64,000 nt of DNA from CAZAPG01 sp964486935 (GTDB lineage Bacteria; Chloroflexota; Anaerolineae; 4572-78; J111), in the NCBI GenBank assembly GCA_964486935.1, contig CAZAPG010000022.1, positions 38,545-102,544 on the forward strand, written 5' to 3'. Of the stretch, positions 1 through 8,264 are shown piece by piece (position 1 is the stretch's first letter; each line of letters begins with the position of its first letter). The position numbers and the translations under genes are program-made. Below the pieces are notes generated by a model. The model was not told the origin of the DNA. It saw only the letters and a list, made by a program, of their open reading frames with translations, and ran no database searches.

Positions 1-821
1 CCGTAACCGGGTTCCTTTGCTTCCTCGTCGGATATTTGGATGATGATGGCGGTAATATTATCGGGACCGCCAGACTCGTTGGCCCGGTTGATAAGCTGTT
101 CGGCGGCAGCCAGCGGTGTTGGCGCGGAATTGAGAATGTCTCTAATAATAGGGTCGCTAACTTCGCCCCACAGGCCATCGCTGCATAAGATGACAATATC
201 ATTTAACTGGAGCTTTTCGGTTGCGGTATGAATTTCTACATCGCTGCCCTGGCCCAACGCCTGATAAAGAACGTTGCGGCGGGGGTGGGTTTGGGCCTCT
301 TCATCGGTGATTTTGCCCATTTCAACCAGCCGAGACACCAGCGAATGGTCCCGGCTAAGCAAGCGAAGCTCATTCTCGCGCAGCAGATAGGCCCGCGAGT
401 CGCCAACATTCATTGAAACCAGCAGGTCTTCATATAAAACCGCGGTAACTACGGTGGTTCCGCCGCCCTGGGTGGCGTCCATCACCTTCAGATTGGCTTT
501 TTCTATAGCGCCGGCTAACGCCTCGACAATGGCGTTTTCAGGGGTGCTTTCTGGAACAGGAATGATTGAAGCGTAATATTCGGCGTTGATTGTTTCGGTG
601 GTAACAGCAGAGGCTACTTCGCCTTTTTGATGCCCGCCCATCCCATCGGCCAGTACATAAAGATAGCCCCGGCTAACTAATTTATTGATGTCAGTATTGG
701 TTGGTAATTTATAGGCGTCTTCATTGTGGTCTCGCACCATCCCCGTATCGGTCAACCCGGCGTAATGATAATACATAATGGGTTTTGCTCTGTTTGACTT
801 CTCTGACATATTGTCGGGCAA
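1..821 (-). CDS. PP2C-type serine/threonine protein phosphatase, 3' end outside window
   Basis: Metal-dependent phosphoprotein phosphatase of the bacterial PP2C (Stp/PrpC) family, expected to remove phosphate from Ser/Thr proteins in the cytoplasm, usually opposite a Hanks-type kinase. Translating the minus strand gives the family motifs in order: a DTGMVRDHNED-like start, VLADGMGGH, MNVGDSRAYL, SRDHSLV, LCSDGLWGE and PDNITAI near the left edge. Only the extreme C-terminus is missing. Two starts are possible: ATG at 809, or TTG at 821, four codons upstream in frame. I chose the TTG because AGGAGG lies 8 bases before it, while the ATG is about 20 bases away. There is no transmembrane segment in the visible part and no partner kinase in the window. 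Confidence 0.93.
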   Translation of the reverse strand, partial: MPDNMSEKSNRAKPIMYYHYAGLTDTGMVRDHNEDAYKLPTNTDINKLVSRGYLYVLADGMGGHQKGEVASAVTTETINAEYYASIIPVPESTPENAIVEALAGAIEKANLKVMDATQGGGTTVVTAVLYEDLLVSMNVGDSRAYLLRENELRLLSRDHSLVSRLVEMGKITDEEAQTHPRRNVLYQALGQGSDVEIHTATEKLQLNDIVILCSDGLWGEVSDPIIRDILNSAPTPLAAAEQLINRANESGGPDNITAIIIQISDEEAKEPGY

Positions 822-891
822 TGTTGCTGCCTCCTCAAGTTTTGTTGGCGCAAATAGTATTGAGACGCATCGGCTCGATTTTTACGTTTAC

Positions 892-921
892 ATTATAACG
901 CCTTTTTCAATAATTTTCCAA
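892..921 (-). promoter_or_regulatory. Sigma70-type promoter for the PP2C gene
   Basis: On the minus strand TTGGAA (921-916) is followed by 18 bases and a perfect TATAAT (897-892). Transcription would start near 885, giving a leader of about 64 bases before the TTG start. Seen by eye; not measured. Confidence 0.6.
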
Positions 922-991
922 ACCAAAAAGCAGCACTTTTGGGTCAGAAAAGAAACGGCTCCCAAGAAACACGCTATTTCTGGCCTAATGA

Positions 992-1024
992 AGACCTCAA
1001 AGGTTTCTAAAACCTTTGAGGTCT
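992..1024. repeat. Perfect 15-bp inverted repeat, 3-base loop
   Basis: AGACCTCAAAGGTTT (992-1006), loop CTA, then its exact reverse complement (1010-1024). It lies between two divergent genes, so it is not placed as a terminator for either, and no T-run follows. It looks like a REP- or MITE-like palindromic unit. No second copy was noticed in this window. Confidence 0.75.
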
Positions 1025-1064
1025 GGAGTAGCTTTTAAGCAATACCCTCTCAGGTGTAGATTTT

Positions 1065-2726
1065 ATGAAATTGTATCAGCAATTGGCTATGATAATTTTG
1101 GCGGCTTTGCTGGCCGGCTGCTCTGCCGGCTCGTCGGGTCGGGTACGCTTACCGGCCACGGCTACACCCTCGGCTGCCCCGGAGCCAGCTTTGGCCGCGC
1201 AACCTAAACTGGCCGGTACTGGCCGGACAATTTTGCCGGAGGTCGGGCTGCGGTTGGTGGCCGGCTACCTGTCTGAGCCAACCTATCTTACTCACGCCGG
1301 CGATGGCAGCGGGCGGCTGTTTGTGCTGGAGCGCCGGGGTAAAATTCGGCTCATCGAGCAAGGCCGTCTGCGGGCCGGGCCTTTTTTAGACCTGTCCGGC
1401 CTGGTCAACGCCGATAACGACCTGGAGCAAGGGCTGCTGGGCCTGGCTTTTCACCCCAATTTTCCGGCAGACCCGCGCTTTTTTGTCTATTACTCCAACC
1501 GGGATGACGACACCGTGCTGGCCAGTTACCGCGTTAACGGGGCCGGTCAGCCAGAGCCAGATTCGGCCCAAACGCTGCTGCTAATCAGCCAACCGTTCAC
1601 CAACCACAACGGCGGACAGCTTCTGTTTGGCCCCGATGGCTACCTGTATCTGGGCGTGGGCGAGGGCGGCTTGAGTGAAGACCCCGGCCCCAACTCGCTG
1701 CTGGGCAAAATTTTGCGCCTGGATGTGGACGGGGCCGAACCATACGCCATTCCCCCTGATAATCCTTTTGTGGGCGATGCCAACTACCGCCCCGAAATTT
1801 GGGACCTGGGCCTGCGCAACCCCTGGCGCTTCTCGTTTGACCGCCAATCCGGCGATTTGTATATTGCCGATGTCGGCCAAAATCTTTACGAAGAAGTTAA
1901 CCTGGAACCGGCGGGTAGCGGCGGCGGGCGCAACTACGGCTGGCCGATTATGGAAGGTTATCACTGTTACGAAAGCGCTGCCTGCAATCAATCTGGCCTC
2001 ACTTTGCCCGTGGCCGAGTACGAGCGCAAAGAGGGTTGCGCTATTACCGGCGGCTATGTTTACCGGGGAGCGCAGTTTCCCCAACTGGATGGCCTTTACT
2101 TTTTTGGCGACTACTGCACCGGCAAAATTTGGGCCATGCCGCCGGATGACGCGCCCGTAGAGGCGCTGGACACCATTCTCAACATCTCCTCTTTTGGCCA
2201 GGACGAAGCCGGCGAGCTGTACGTAACCGACCTGTCAACCGGGCAGGTCTACCAACTGGTAGTCACCGCCAGAGAAACCAACACCAACTGGCCCGGCGCC
2301 TGGCCGCTGGCCGAAACGCCGGAGGTCAGACTGGACACTCAATTTGAGGGAGGTATCCGGCTGGCGGGCTACCAGGCCGACTCCCCGCTGGACTCGCCGG
2401 GTGAGGTGGTGCGGCTCACCCTCTTTTGGCAGGGGCAGCGCCTCCCGGAAACCGGCAATGTGTTTGTGCAGGTCCGCGACGCGTCGAACACCACGGTGGC
2501 CCAGGCCGACCACCCGCTGTACGTGTCGCAAGATGTGTTAACTGCTGATGGAACGATGCTGCGCGACGGGGCCGCGTTGGTGCTGCCCCCCGATTTGCCC
2601 GCCGGAGAGTACCGGCTACTGGCAGGCTTTTATAATGCCGAAACCGGCCAGCGCCTGCCCGTCATCAACGACCAGAGCGGCGAAAATGCGGCGGTGCTGG
2701 GTGCGTTTTTGGTTGGCTCAAATTAA
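1065..2726 (+). CDS. PQQ-dependent sugar dehydrogenase-like lipoprotein (YliI/Asd family)
   Basis: Secreted six-bladed propeller enzyme of the soluble aldose dehydrogenase family, which oxidises sugars with pyrroloquinoline quinone. The 553-residue protein opens with a lipoprotein signal (lipobox LLAGC, Cys about residue 19), then the GSDH domain to about residue 400. Family motifs are visible: FLDLSGLV, LEQGLLGLAFHPNF, HNGGQLLFGPDGYLY, GKILRLDVDG, LRNPWRFSFD and DVGQNLYEE. Residues about 410-553 form an extra beta-rich domain (VRLTLFWQG..., LPAGEYRLLAGFY) of the sort appended to exported proteins. No pqq biosynthesis gene is in view, so whether PQQ is really bound is unknown. It stands alone: the next gene starts 21 bases on but has its own strong ribosome site. 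Confidence 0.88.
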   Translation: MKLYQQLAMIILAALLAGCSAGSSGRVRLPATATPSAAPEPALAAQPKLAGTGRTILPEVGLRLVAGYLSEPTYLTHAGDGSGRLFVLERRGKIRLIEQGRLRAGPFLDLSGLVNADNDLEQGLLGLAFHPNFPADPRFFVYYSNRDDDTVLASYRVNGAGQPEPDSAQTLLLISQPFTNHNGGQLLFGPDGYLYLGVGEGGLSEDPGPNSLLGKILRLDVDGAEPYAIPPDNPFVGDANYRPEIWDLGLRNPWRFSFDRQSGDLYIADVGQNLYEEVNLEPAGSGGGRNYGWPIMEGYHCYESAACNQSGLTLPVAEYERKEGCAITGGYVYRGAQFPQLDGLYFFGDYCTGKIWAMPPDDAPVEALDTILNISSFGQDEAGELYVTDLSTGQVYQLVVTARETNTNWPGAWPLAETPEVRLDTQFEGGIRLAGYQADSPLDSPGEVVRLTLFWQGQRLPETGNVFVQVRDASNTTVAQADHPLYVSQDVLTADGTMLRDGAALVLPPDLPAGEYRLLAGFYNAETGQRLPVINDQSGENAAVLGAFLVGSN

Positions 2727-2747
2727 TCTCATTTGCAGGAGGAATTT

Positions 2748-3701
2748 ATGCGTATCGCAGTTTTTGGCGTGGGCGGTGTAGGCGGCTACTTTGGCGGTCG
2801 GCTGGCCCAGGCCGGGCACGATGAAGTGATTTTTATCGCCCGTGGCGCGCATTTACAGGCTATGCAGGCGGGCGGCTTGCGGGTAGAAAGCATCAAGGGT
2901 GATTTTGCAGTACATCCGGTGCAAGCCGTTGACGACCCCGCCCGCGTGGGACCGGTGGATGCGGTGCTGCTGGGGGTCAAAGCCTGGCAGGTTCCGGCTG
3001 CCGCCGAAGCCATCCGCCCGATGATGGGGCCGGAAACCTTTGTGGTGCCGCTGCAAAACGGCGTGGAAGCTCCGGCGCAGTTAGCCGAGGCGCTTGGCCG
3101 GGAGCGCGTGCTGGGCGGCTTTTGTCGCATTGTCAGCTACCTTACCGGGCCGGGCTGCCTGCGCCACGCCGGGGGCGATGCGTATGTGGCTTTTGGCGAA
3201 CTGGATAATCGACCCGGCGAGCGGGCGCAGCGGCTACTGGCTGCCTTCAACCGGGCAGTCGGCCTGATTGCCGAAATCCCCCCCGATATTCAGGCCGCGA
3301 TGTGGGGCAAATTTTTGCAAATTTCCTCGTGGAGCGGTATGGGGGCGGTCACTCGCGCCCCGGCGGGAGTGTGGCGCAGCCTGGCCGGAACCCGCCAGAT
3401 GTGGCAGCAGGCCATGCAAGAAGTTGTGGCCGTGGCGCAGGCGCGCGGCATCAACCTGACCGAAGCCAACATTGAAAAAACCACATTTTACGTGGATAAC
3501 CTGCCGCCCGAATCCACCGCCTCGATGCAGCGAGACATTCTGGCCGGGCGGCCTTCGGAGCTTGACTCGCAAAGCGGGGCGGTGGTGCGTTTAGGCCGGG
3601 AGGTGAATGTCGACACGCCCACCCACGCCTTTATCTACCACGCCCTGCTGCCGCTAGAGTTAAAAGCGCGGGGCGAGGTTGAGTTTGCTCAATCTGGCTA
3701 A
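2748..3701 (+). CDS. 2-dehydropantoate 2-reductase family protein (ApbA/PanE)
   Basis: NADPH-dependent reductase of the ketopantoate reductase family; the classical member makes pantoate for coenzyme A. The 317-residue protein has the Rossmann motif GVGGVGGYFGG at residues 7-17. It also shows the three expected catalytic positions: the Asn of PLQNGVEAP, the Lys of AMWGKFLQ and the Glu of GRPSELDS. Start taken at the ATG 2748 because AGGAGG lies directly upstream at 2738-2743; an upstream TTG at 2733 would overlap that site. The family has many paralogues with other 2-oxo acid substrates, and no other pantothenate gene is nearby, so the substrate is open. Confidence 0.85.
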   Translation: MRIAVFGVGGVGGYFGGRLAQAGHDEVIFIARGAHLQAMQAGGLRVESIKGDFAVHPVQAVDDPARVGPVDAVLLGVKAWQVPAAAEAIRPMMGPETFVVPLQNGVEAPAQLAEALGRERVLGGFCRIVSYLTGPGCLRHAGGDAYVAFGELDNRPGERAQRLLAAFNRAVGLIAEIPPDIQAAMWGKFLQISSWSGMGAVTRAPAGVWRSLAGTRQMWQQAMQEVVAVAQARGINLTEANIEKTTFYVDNLPPESTASMQRDILAGRPSELDSQSGAVVRLGREVNVDTPTHAFIYHALLPLELKARGEVEFAQSG

Positions 3702-3756
3702 CAAGCGCGCCTGACTATAACCGAAAATTAGCCCGATTGTTGCTGCCTGGCGAGCC

Positions 3757-3800
3757 GACCGCCGTCCAGACCGGAACAACCAACACAGAGAGCGGCGGTC
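3757..3800. repeat. 8-bp inverted repeat in the convergent spacer
   Basis: GACCGCCG (3757-3764) and CGGCGGTC (3793-3800) flank 28 bases between the ends of two convergent genes. The arms resemble the ends of the interspersed elements at 5094 and 8172, so this could be a decayed relative. It could equally serve as a bidirectional terminator stem, though no T-run is seen. Confidence 0.35.
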
Positions 3801-5079
3801 AGCCGTCGGCGGTTGGCGGTTGTTTTAATACCGGGATAGTGGCGTTGGCCAGCGGCATCACTCCGATGCGGGCCTCGGCTGGCAGGCCGGCCAGGACAGC
3901 GGCCAGGGCGTCATCAAGGCTGGGGGTGGGGGTCAACAACAGGCGGCGCACAAAATCGTCTTCCATTTCCGAAAGCAGCAACACCCGTACTTTTGCGGCA
4001 TCGCGGGCAATTTGAAAGGCTTTGTGCGGCCCCACCCGAAAGCCCTCGCGGGCAAAGCTGTCAAACACATCCTGGTAGGACGACTTGCCGGCCACCCACC
4101 GCTCGTACCTGGCGCTGCCGCTGCCTTCGGGGCAGGCCGCCGCCAGAATAATGGTTCCCCCCTCTTTGGTCACGAGCGCGGCGTGGGCCAGCCCCTTCTG
4201 GCTCTGGTACACGTTGATATCCTTGGGATGCCCCCCCGGCGAGACAATCATCAAATCAAACGGCTGCGCCACCTCCACCTGAAAGATTTGCCGCACCAGG
4301 GGGATGCCCTGCGCCATCACGGCCTGCGGCGCGCCGGCCAATGCCGCAACAATCTGCTTTTGCTCGTTCAAAATGGCGTTCAGCGCAAAATGGATGCCGG
4401 CCATCCGCCCCATTTCCTCGACATCCTGCCGGGCGGGGTTGTCGCGGTAGCTGCCCAGCCGGGCGCGCGGATTCATCATCATCGCGTGGTTGTGGTTGAT
4501 GGTCTCTTTACCGGCCAGGCCAATGACCGCGCTTTTGACCCCCCCGGAAAAACCCATAAACTGGTGCGGCTCCATATTGCCGACCACCAGCCGCATGTCG
4601 GCCTTGACATAGGCAGAGTTTAGCCAAATCGGGGCGCCGCGCCCGGTCTGGCCCAGGTAGGTCAGGCTGTCTCCATCTTCGGCGTTGTGGCAGATGATGG
4701 GGTAGCGGGCGATGATATCCGGCGGCAGAATGGCCGGATACTCGTCCGGCGTCATCGGCGGGTGGGCGCCGGTGGCAATCACCAGGGTGATGACTTTGGG
4801 CGGCAGGCCAAGATTTTCCAGCCGGGCCAGCAGCGGCGGCAGCAGGTGATGATGGGGCACGGGCCGGGTTTTATCATTGATGGCAATGGCCGCCGAGCGC
4901 GCCCCGGCAAAATCAGCCATGCTCACGCCCCCTGCCGGCTCATCCAGCGCCCGGTTGACTGCGGCCAGCGGGTCGGGCGCGGGGTCGGCCCGGTTGGGAG
5001 CCAGCAGCGTTACTTGCCGCCAGTCGGGCAGGCTAAAGGTCAGCCTGATTTTGCCGTAGGGCAGGGTGAATTGAGGCAC
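3799..5079 (-). CDS. LarA-family nickel-pincer racemase/epimerase homologue
   Basis: Homologue of lactate racemase LarA, which interconverts alpha-hydroxy acid epimers using a nickel pincer nucleotide tethered to a lysine. The 426-residue protein has the hallmark INDKTRPVP (family consensus DxTRP) and the cofactor-lysine region PHQFMGFSGGVKSAV followed by GKETINHNH. The open frame runs to 5730, but that extension is a shadow of the next gene. The start is placed at GTG 5079, with GGAGAG 5 bases upstream. Last gene of the carbohydrate operon, 86 bases after the UxaA-like gene. Characterised LarA homologues include sugar-acid epimerases, so a hydroxy-acid or aldonate epimerase feeding the neighbouring dehydratase is a reasonable inference. 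The larB/C/E cofactor genes are not in the window. Confidence 0.85.
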   Translation of the reverse strand: MPQFTLPYGKIRLTFSLPDWRQVTLLAPNRADPAPDPLAAVNRALDEPAGGVSMADFAGARSAAIAINDKTRPVPHHHLLPPLLARLENLGLPPKVITLVIATGAHPPMTPDEYPAILPPDIIARYPIICHNAEDGDSLTYLGQTGRGAPIWLNSAYVKADMRLVVGNMEPHQFMGFSGGVKSAVIGLAGKETINHNHAMMMNPRARLGSYRDNPARQDVEEMGRMAGIHFALNAILNEQKQIVAALAGAPQAVMAQGIPLVRQIFQVEVAQPFDLMIVSPGGHPKDINVYQSQKGLAHAALVTKEGGTIILAAACPEGSGSARYERWVAGKSSYQDVFDSFAREGFRVGPHKAFQIARDAAKVRVLLLSEMEDDFVRRLLLTPTPSLDDALAAVLAGLPAEARIGVMPLANATIPVLKQPPTADG

Positions 5080-5093
5080 AGTTCTCTCCAAAC

Positions 5094-5158
5094 GACCGCC
5101 GACCCTTCGACAGGTTCCCCTCAACTTTGTTCGGGGCAGAGCAGTCTGTGGCCGGCGG
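5094..5158. repeat. Interspersed hairpin repeat, copy 1
   Basis: Spacer element with ends GACCGCCG... and ...GCCGGCGGT, and the internal core CCCTTCGACAGGTTCCCC then TCAACTTTGTTCGG. A second copy with about 85% identity over the core is at 8172, in another spacer of the same operon. It behaves like a REP/MITE-type unit; no open frame inside. Confidence 0.7.
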
Positions 5159-5165
5159 TTCGTTG

Positions 5166-6323
5166 TTACGCGCTGCGATACAGCTTGGTGATAACAAATT
5201 CCTCGTGGCGCAGCGCCTCGGCGGCAGTGAGCCGCCCGTTGACGTTGCGGGCCATTGTTTCCATCACCTTGTCGGCGGCCTCGTCCAGCGTCATTTCCAG
5301 CCGCAGCATAGCGGTGATGTCCACATCGATATGCTCGCTCATGGTGCTGACCGTGAGGGGGTTGGCCGATATCTTCATCACCGGGATGATGGGGTTGCCG
5401 ATGATGTTGCCCTGGCCGGTGGTGAAAAAGTGCAGCACCGACCCGCCCGCCGCGCACAGCGTGACCATCTCTGCCGCCGCGCTCGATGAGTCCATAAAAT
5501 GCAGGCCCGGCCCTTTGGGTTCCTGGGCCGGCTTCAGCGCCGACATGACTTTGTTGCGGCCCATCTTCTCCACGTTGCCCAGCGCCTTCTCCTCGATGGT
5601 GGTCAGCCCGCCGCGAATATTGCCTTCGGTGGGCTGGGAACCCAGCAGGTTGGCCCCGGTGCCGATGATGAAATCCTGGTAATCCTGAAACGTTTTCATA
5701 AAATCTTTGGCTACCTGCTCGTTGACGCATTGGTCGCGGATTTTGTCTTCCGCGCCGGTCACTTCGCTGGTTTCGCCAAAAATGGCCGTTGAGCCGGCCT
5801 CGATCATGCGCTCCAGCACCCGGCCAATGGTGGGGTTAGAGGCCAGCCCCAAAGTGGTGTCAGACTCGCCGCATTTGGCGCTGACCCATAGCTCGCCCAG
5901 TTCAATCGGTTCGCGCTGCAATTCGCTGGCGTACTGGGTAAACTCCATCGCCTTGCGCGAGGCCAATTCGATGGTTTTCAAATCGCCGTACCGCTCGATG
6001 CTGAAGCTGGCTACTGGTTTGCCGGTTTCGGCAATGCCGTTGGCAATGCGGTCGGTCCACTTTGGCTCGATGCCGATGACCACGGCGGCGGCAATGTTGG
6101 GGTTGCGCCCCGTACCGATGAGGGTGTCAAAGGTCAGCTCCAGGTCTTCGCCAAATTGCAGCCGCCCGTAGGGGTGCGACAGAGCATAAGTGCCGCGAAT
6201 GAGCGAGGCCACGCCCTCGGCGGCGGCGTTGGAAATGTCGTCAACGGGAATAATCAGCACATAGTTGCGCACACCGACGCGCCCGTTCTCGCGCCGGTAG
6301 CCGGTCAGTTTTAAGTTATTCAT
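5166..6323 (-). CDS. UxaA-family dehydratase, large subunit (altronate/galactarate dehydratase-like)
   Basis: C-terminal catalytic part of the UxaA/GarD/SuyB family: metal-dependent enzymes that dehydrate sugar acids, or in SuyB release sulfite from sulfolactate. In this operon it is a separate 385-residue chain, its SAF domain being encoded by the gene just upstream (8-base overlap). Typical segments are YRRENGRVGVRNYVLI at the N-terminus, AKCGESDTTLGLASNP, GLTTIEEKALGN and GNPIIPVMKIS near the C-terminus. ATG 6323 is used; a GTG two codons upstream sits too close to the ribosome site. The carbohydrate context favours a sugar acid over sulfolactate, but the substrate cannot be read from sequence. 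Confidence 0.85.
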   Translation of the reverse strand: MNNLKLTGYRRENGRVGVRNYVLIIPVDDISNAAAEGVASLIRGTYALSHPYGRLQFGEDLELTFDTLIGTGRNPNIAAAVVIGIEPKWTDRIANGIAETGKPVASFSIERYGDLKTIELASRKAMEFTQYASELQREPIELGELWVSAKCGESDTTLGLASNPTIGRVLERMIEAGSTAIFGETSEVTGAEDKIRDQCVNEQVAKDFMKTFQDYQDFIIGTGANLLGSQPTEGNIRGGLTTIEEKALGNVEKMGRNKVMSALKPAQEPKGPGLHFMDSSSAAAEMVTLCAAGGSVLHFFTTGQGNIIGNPIIPVMKISANPLTVSTMSEHIDVDITAMLRLEMTLDEAADKVMETMARNVNGRLTAAEALRHEEFVITKLYRSA

Positions 6324-6615
6324 TGACACTCGTCTCCCATCTGATGCTTCTGACGTTTTGGGTGTGAACGTGGGCGCCTTTGGCCACTGTTTTGGTGGTC
6401 AACCCGATGGCGCGACCGTACTTGATGAGTTCGTGCCCCTGGCTCATGTCTTTCAGGGCAATTTTGTGGCCCAGGGGAATATCCTCGATGGCGGTTACGG
6501 CGCCCATTTCTTTGCCTTCCAGGGTAACTACTCTGACGCTGTCGCCTTTGGCCACATCTTGAATGACCACGGCCACGTCGTCAACAGCTTCGTGCATTAA
6601 TGCACCGTGTGACAT
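6316..6615 (-). CDS. SAF-domain small subunit of UxaA-type dehydratase
   Basis: A 99-residue protein equal to the N-terminal SAF domain of altronate dehydratase (also SuyA). The visible core is VRVVTLEGKEMG, IPLGHKIALKDM and KYGRAIGL; the early histidines in MSHGALMHEA are a family feature. The SAF domain binds the acid substrate and works with the large subunit. The stop codon overlaps the start of the large subunit, so the two are translationally coupled. AAGGAGG lies about 11 bases before the ATG. Split UxaA genes are known, so this is not a truncation. Confidence 0.87.
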   Translation of the reverse strand: MSHGALMHEAVDDVAVVIQDVAKGDSVRVVTLEGKEMGAVTAIEDIPLGHKIALKDMSQGHELIKYGRAIGLTTKTVAKGAHVHTQNVRSIRWETSVNE

Positions 6616-6682
6616 GGTTTTACTGCCTCCTTGTAGTAAGAATGTTAAAAAAGTTTTGACTCAGAAAAATATGTGAATTGCG

Positions 6683-6755
6683 CGAAACGCAAAACGGGGA
6701 ACGTGAGATAAAATACGGTATGGCCAGCCACATCCTGCGTTCCACGTTCTACGGC
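6683..6755. repeat. Inverted heptad array (STRR-like)
   Basis: Consecutive 7-base units ending in ACG (CGAAACG, CAAAACG, GGGAACG at 6683-6703) face oppositely oriented units (TGCGTTC, CACGTTC at 6736-6749), so the block can fold back on itself. It runs into the stop codon of the GH4 gene. Similar arrays occur at 9330, 30429, 32125, 34804 and 45422. Confidence 0.6.
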
Positions 6756-8143
6756 TTGAACTGCGGCAGATACTCCGCAAATTCCGTATAGAACTCTTGC
6801 AAAATGGCCCGCGCCCGGTCGATGTCGTTGACCATCGGGTCGAGCAGCAGGGCTTGCAGGGCCAGCTCTTTATCGCCGTGGTAGCAGGCATCTACCACCA
6901 GCGAGCTGTAGGCCAGCTCCCGGCGGCACAATTCGGCGATGGGTTCCGGCAGCGGCGGCACATTGAGGCCGCGAAGGCCAAAACCGGAGATGAGGCCCGG
7001 CGTTTCCACAATAGCGTCGGGGGGCAGGTTGGGGATGGCCCCGTTGTTGGGCAGGTTGAGCTGGTGGTAGTAGTAATTATCGTTAAAGGTGATGGCCTCG
7101 ATGATTTCCGGCACGCCCTCGCTGATGGCGTTTTTTAGCTGGTTGACCGGGCGCTCGCCGTTGACAATGGCGTGGGCGGTGGCCCAGCGTTCGGCCCGGC
7201 GGCGGCGGTTACCCTCCCAACTTTGCAGCTTCAAATCGTACTTTTCCCAGGGTTTGGTCACGGGGTCGTGAACCCAGGCCAGGTACTCGCACAGGTGGCT
7301 GTCGCCGGGGGTGGGCATCAGGCCATAAATCTCAAACAGTTCGCGGGTCAGCGGCTCAAAATCCCGGCGATACCCTTTGAGCCAGCGGTCGCGCAGCAGG
7401 GGATACAGGTCCTCGCCGGTTTGCCGGTCGCGGATGTCGTAAATCCACGAAAAGTGGTTCAACCCCGCAGCCTTGATATCCAGATGTTGGTAGGCCGCCG
7501 AGGCCACGGGAATGAAGCGGGGCATATTGTCGGCGTCGGTATGCACGTGAAAGCCTTCGGGGATGGGCACGCCATACCGGTCGGACAACACGGCCATAGC
7601 CATGGCGTAGCCCCACATCAACTGGTGACACATCCCCACTACCTTGATTTTGGTGTAGCGATGCACCGCCCAGGTGAGCCGGATGAGCGGGTTGGTGTAA
7701 TTGAGATACCAGGCGTCGGGGCATAGCTCTTCCATATCGCGGGCAATGGCAATCATCAACGGCAGGTTGCGGGCGGTGTGGGCAAACGCGCCCGGCCCGC
7801 TGTTTTCGGCGTAGGGCTGGCGGATGCCGTGCTTGAGCGGGATGCGCCAATCTTTCTCCCACACCTCCTCTCGCGGGCCAACCTGCACCGAAACGGTGAC
7901 AAAATTGGCCTGCGGCAGCGCCTCGCGGCGGTTGGTTGTGCCGTTGATGCACATCTCCGCGCCCCACTCCCGGTTCATCAACTCGGCCAGTTTGACCATT
8001 GTTTCCAGGCCCGGCTCGTTAATATCGACCAGCCACAACTCGGCCCCGCGCAGCCGTTCGGCCCGGATGATGGTGGCCAGCGAGCTAAGGCCAAAAATGG
8101 CGCTGCCCGCGCCAATGAGTACGATTTTGGGTGGATGAGTCAT
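6749..8143 (-). CDS. Glycoside hydrolase family 4 (alpha-glycosidase, NAD- and Mn-dependent)
   Basis: GH4 enzymes hydrolyse glycosides by a redox-assisted elimination needing NAD+ and a divalent metal, and act on alpha-glucosides, alpha-galactosides or galacturonides. The 464-residue protein has the Rossmann motif IGAGSAIFG at residues about 10-18. It also shows the family's YLNYTNP segment and the metal-binding Cys in VVGMCHQ, with a later histidine-rich FHVHTDADN. Length is normal for the family (about 430-480). Transported oligosaccharides would be cut here in the cytoplasm. It lies 121 bases after the aldolase gene and 133 before the SAF gene. The bond specificity is unknown. Confidence 0.92.
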   Translation of the reverse strand: MTHPPKIVLIGAGSAIFGLSSLATIIRAERLRGAELWLVDINEPGLETMVKLAELMNREWGAEMCINGTTNRREALPQANFVTVSVQVGPREEVWEKDWRIPLKHGIRQPYAENSGPGAFAHTARNLPLMIAIARDMEELCPDAWYLNYTNPLIRLTWAVHRYTKIKVVGMCHQLMWGYAMAMAVLSDRYGVPIPEGFHVHTDADNMPRFIPVASAAYQHLDIKAAGLNHFSWIYDIRDRQTGEDLYPLLRDRWLKGYRRDFEPLTRELFEIYGLMPTPGDSHLCEYLAWVHDPVTKPWEKYDLKLQSWEGNRRRRAERWATAHAIVNGERPVNQLKNAISEGVPEIIEAITFNDNYYYHQLNLPNNGAIPNLPPDAIVETPGLISGFGLRGLNVPPLPEPIAELCRRELAYSSLVVDACYHGDKELALQALLLDPMVNDIDRARAILQEFYTEFAEYLPQFKP

Positions 8144-8171
8144 AGACGGGTTTCAATCCTTTGCTGTAAAA

Positions 8172-8261
8172 TGACCGCCGGCCCTTTGACAAGCTCCCCT
8201 CAACTTTATTCGGAGCAGGCCGCCGTTTAACCACCTGGGCAGCCGCCGGTGGCCGGCAGTC
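8172..8261. repeat. Interspersed hairpin repeat, copy 2
   Basis: Begins TGACCGCCGGCCC, contains the core CCCTTTGACAAGCTCCCC then TCAACTTTATTCGG shared with the copy at 5094, and closes with CCGGTGGCCGGCAGTC. The right part carries about 25 extra bases relative to copy 1. It fills most of the spacer between the aldolase and the GH4 gene. Confidence 0.7.
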
Positions 8262-8264
8262 GAA

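Noticed and set aside
993..1040. Palindrome at 992 as a terminator
   Set aside because: Both flanking genes point away from it and no T-run follows on either strand.
1581..2084. Long antisense frame (167 codons) inside the sugar dehydrogenase gene
   Set aside because: Typical GC-rich shadow of the real gene on the other strand: no ribosome site, no motif.
4687..5682. 331-codon plus-strand frame opposite the LarA- and UxaA-like genes
   Set aside because: It spans two well-supported minus-strand genes and the repeat between them; composition and content are those of a shadow frame.
5080..5730. N-terminal extension of the LarA-like frame to 643 residues
   Set aside because: The extra part is the shadow of the UxaA-like gene (Arg/His/Gly-rich, no family match); GTG 5079 has its own ribosome site and gives the normal length.
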